Origin: Acidobacteriota bacterium | GTDB lineage: Bacteria; Acidobacteriota; Blastocatellia; Chloracidobacteriales; Chloracidobacteriaceae | Assembly (NCBI GenBank): GCA_016208495.1 | Contig: JACQXX010000103.1 | Coordinates: 1 to 64,000, forward strand | Direction of reading: 5' to 3' | Length of the DNA: 64,000 nt | Shown here: positions 62,969-64,000 of the stretch, piece after piece | Position numbering within the stretch: the stretch's first letter is position 1 | Layout: the number at the start of each line of letters is the position of its first letter | Program-made: the position numbers and the translations under genes | The notes under the pieces: generated by a model | Seen by the model: only the letters and a program-made list of their open reading frames with translations | The model's database searches: none | Told to the model about the DNA's origin: nothing

Positions 62969-64000
62969 TCAACTCTGTTTTTCGAGAAATTCCAGGATTT
63001 TCCGGGCCGTTCGGGTTAAGGCCAGTGACGAAGCTTTACCCAGGGGAACCCACTGACAGTTGGAAACTGAAAGTTCACCCAGGTTAATCTGACAGTAAAA
63101 GGCATGGAGCGTGACCTGAAAATGGGTAAACGTATGGTTGACGCTCACAAGGTGGTTTCCAACTGAAATCTCAAGTCCAAGTTTTTCCTGGAAATGTCGC
63201 CGGCAGGCACTTTCGGGTGCTTCATCTGGCCGGCAGCGTCCACCGGGAAATTCCCAGAGTCCTCCGAGCAGGCGTTGCTGGTCACGATGAATCATGAGCC
63301 GGTTCCCTTGATGAACTACAATCCCGCAAGCCGCCTGGACAGCTGGTCGCACGACTGCTGCTGGTCGGATTGGGAGTTGAGCCGCCGTTCCAGCTTTGCG
63401 TGCCGCACAATGGGCTGCAACCGGGCACACCAGACACAGCGGAACTCCTGGGCGGCAGGCCGTCGCGCCAAGCTCCATCAGAGCCTGATTAAAATCCCCA
63501 GGTTGCTCAAGATCAAGGAGTTGACCGGCGTCCTGTCGAATGTGCGCCAGTGCTTTCGCAGATTTGATTGATTCGTGAAAATTGGTCAATCGTGCGATGA
63601 CGCGATTTACATTTCCATCAACGGCAGCCACCGCTTCACCAAAAGCAATTGACGCCACCGCCGCTGCCGTGTAGGGACCAAACCCTGGTAGTTTAAGCAA
63701 TCCGCCATAAGTAGCAGGCAATTTCCCGCCGTGGTCGGTAACCACTTTTTGAGCGGCTTGATGCAGTGACCGGGCCCGACTGTAATATCCCAGCCCTTCC
63801 CATTGCTTGAGAACGTCATCAATTTCAGCCGTTGCCAGCGCTTCAACCATCGGAAAATGTTCGGTGAATCGGGTGAAATACTCAACCACCCGGCTCACCT
63901 GGGTTTGCTGGAGCATAATTTCCGAGACCCAGATCAGGTAGGGATCTGACGTCTGGCGCCAGGGTAAATCACGTTTCGTCTGGTCATACCAGTCGAGCAA
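62969..64000 (-). CDS. mutY: Adenine DNA glycosylase MutY (5' end outside window)
   Basis: Removes adenine mispaired with 8-oxoguanine. The gene runs off the right edge; 343 residues are present and only the start is missing. The N-terminal domain begins LDWYDQTKRDLPWRQTSDPY and has the catalytic Glu region SEIMLQQTQVSRV, the HhH motif LLKLPGFGPYTAAAVASIAF and the catalytic Asp in AVDGNVNRVIAR. The Fe-S cluster motif is C-x6-C-x2-C-x5-C (CRPGVPLCLVCPVAAHC). A NUDIX-like C-terminal domain recognises 8-oxoG (LLGGLWEFPGGRCRPDEAPE). Confidence 0.95.
   Translation of the reverse strand: MLDWYDQTKRDLPWRQTSDPYLIWVSEIMLQQTQVSRVVEYFTRFTEHFPMVEALATAEIDDVLKQWEGLGYYSRARSLHQAAQKVVTDHGGKLPATYGGLLKLPGFGPYTAAAVASIAFGEAVAAVDGNVNRVIARLTNFHESIKSAKALAHIRQDAGQLLDLEQPGDFNQALMELGATACRPGVPLCLVCPVAAHCAARKAGTAAQLPIRPAAVVRPAVQAACGIVVHQGNRLMIHRDQQRLLGGLWEFPGGRCRPDEAPESACRRHFQEKLGLEISVGNHLVSVNHTFTHFQVTLHAFYCQINLGELSVSNCQWVPLGKASSLALTRTARKILEFLEKQS

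Overview
The window looks like a chromosomal segment of a Gram-negative, aerobic-type soil or aquatic bacterium of moderate G+C. A Blastocatellia-like acidobacterium fits best. The basis is gene content: futalosine-type menaquinone gene mqnC, Pkn-type Ser/Thr kinase with a DUF4384-like tail, large IPT/NHL/BNR secreted proteins, and intergenic spaces full of short tandem repeats. This assignment is an inference from gene style; no rRNA or other taxonomic marker is present. Most genes are housekeeping genes in short operons, separated by unusually rich repeat-bearing spacers.

Layout. 0-8 kb: a PilW-like minor pilin, a membrane-anchored spermidine-synthase-like protein, a class I HMG-CoA reductase, mqnC (convergent) and pilT. 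8-15 kb: a giant secreted IPT/Big2/NHL/Ig-repeat protein, an M15-peptidase-like protein and four small hypotheticals. 15-21 kb: proA, a ParA ATPase with a coupled small partner, a zinc-ribbon protein and a second HMG-CoA reductase. 21-32 kb: two secreted TPR paralogues, rnc-lepB-AsmA, a SelW-type selenoprotein whose UGA codon hides its N-terminus, a YiiX-like peptidase, a TerB-like protein, an ErpA-type Fe-S carrier, pepP and a sugar-nucleotide epimerase.

33-38 kb holds the most notable system: a three-gene vWA-MoxR-VMAP ternary conflict cassette. It encodes an EAD-VMAP-C adaptor, a MoxR AAA+ ATPase, and a vWA protein fused to a SUMF1/C-type-lectin domain. The last ~36 residues of that domain look like a variable region of a diversity-generating retroelement (DGR). 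MITE-like palindromic elements sit inside the cassette and immediately after it.

38-64 kb: a LytS/LytR two-component system, a secreted BNR propeller gene split by an in-frame UGA, Hsp20, a double UspA protein, a ~320-nt multi-hairpin region that may be a structured RNA, a HAD hydrolase with proB, a DUF4384 protein with a Ser/Thr kinase, a citrate-lyase-superfamily aldolase, an NHLRC2-like thioredoxin/NHL protein, DinB, a Uma2 nuclease, metH, a DUF1624-like membrane protein and the 3' part of mutY.

Repeats recur at every scale: heptanucleotide tandem repeats, GGGCTGAAGA/TCTTCAGCCC hairpin blocks, AACCACGAAA blocks, and at least four kinds of MITE-like element with inverted termini. One of these has supplied the apparent start region of lepB; another fills the gap between the MoxR and vWA genes.
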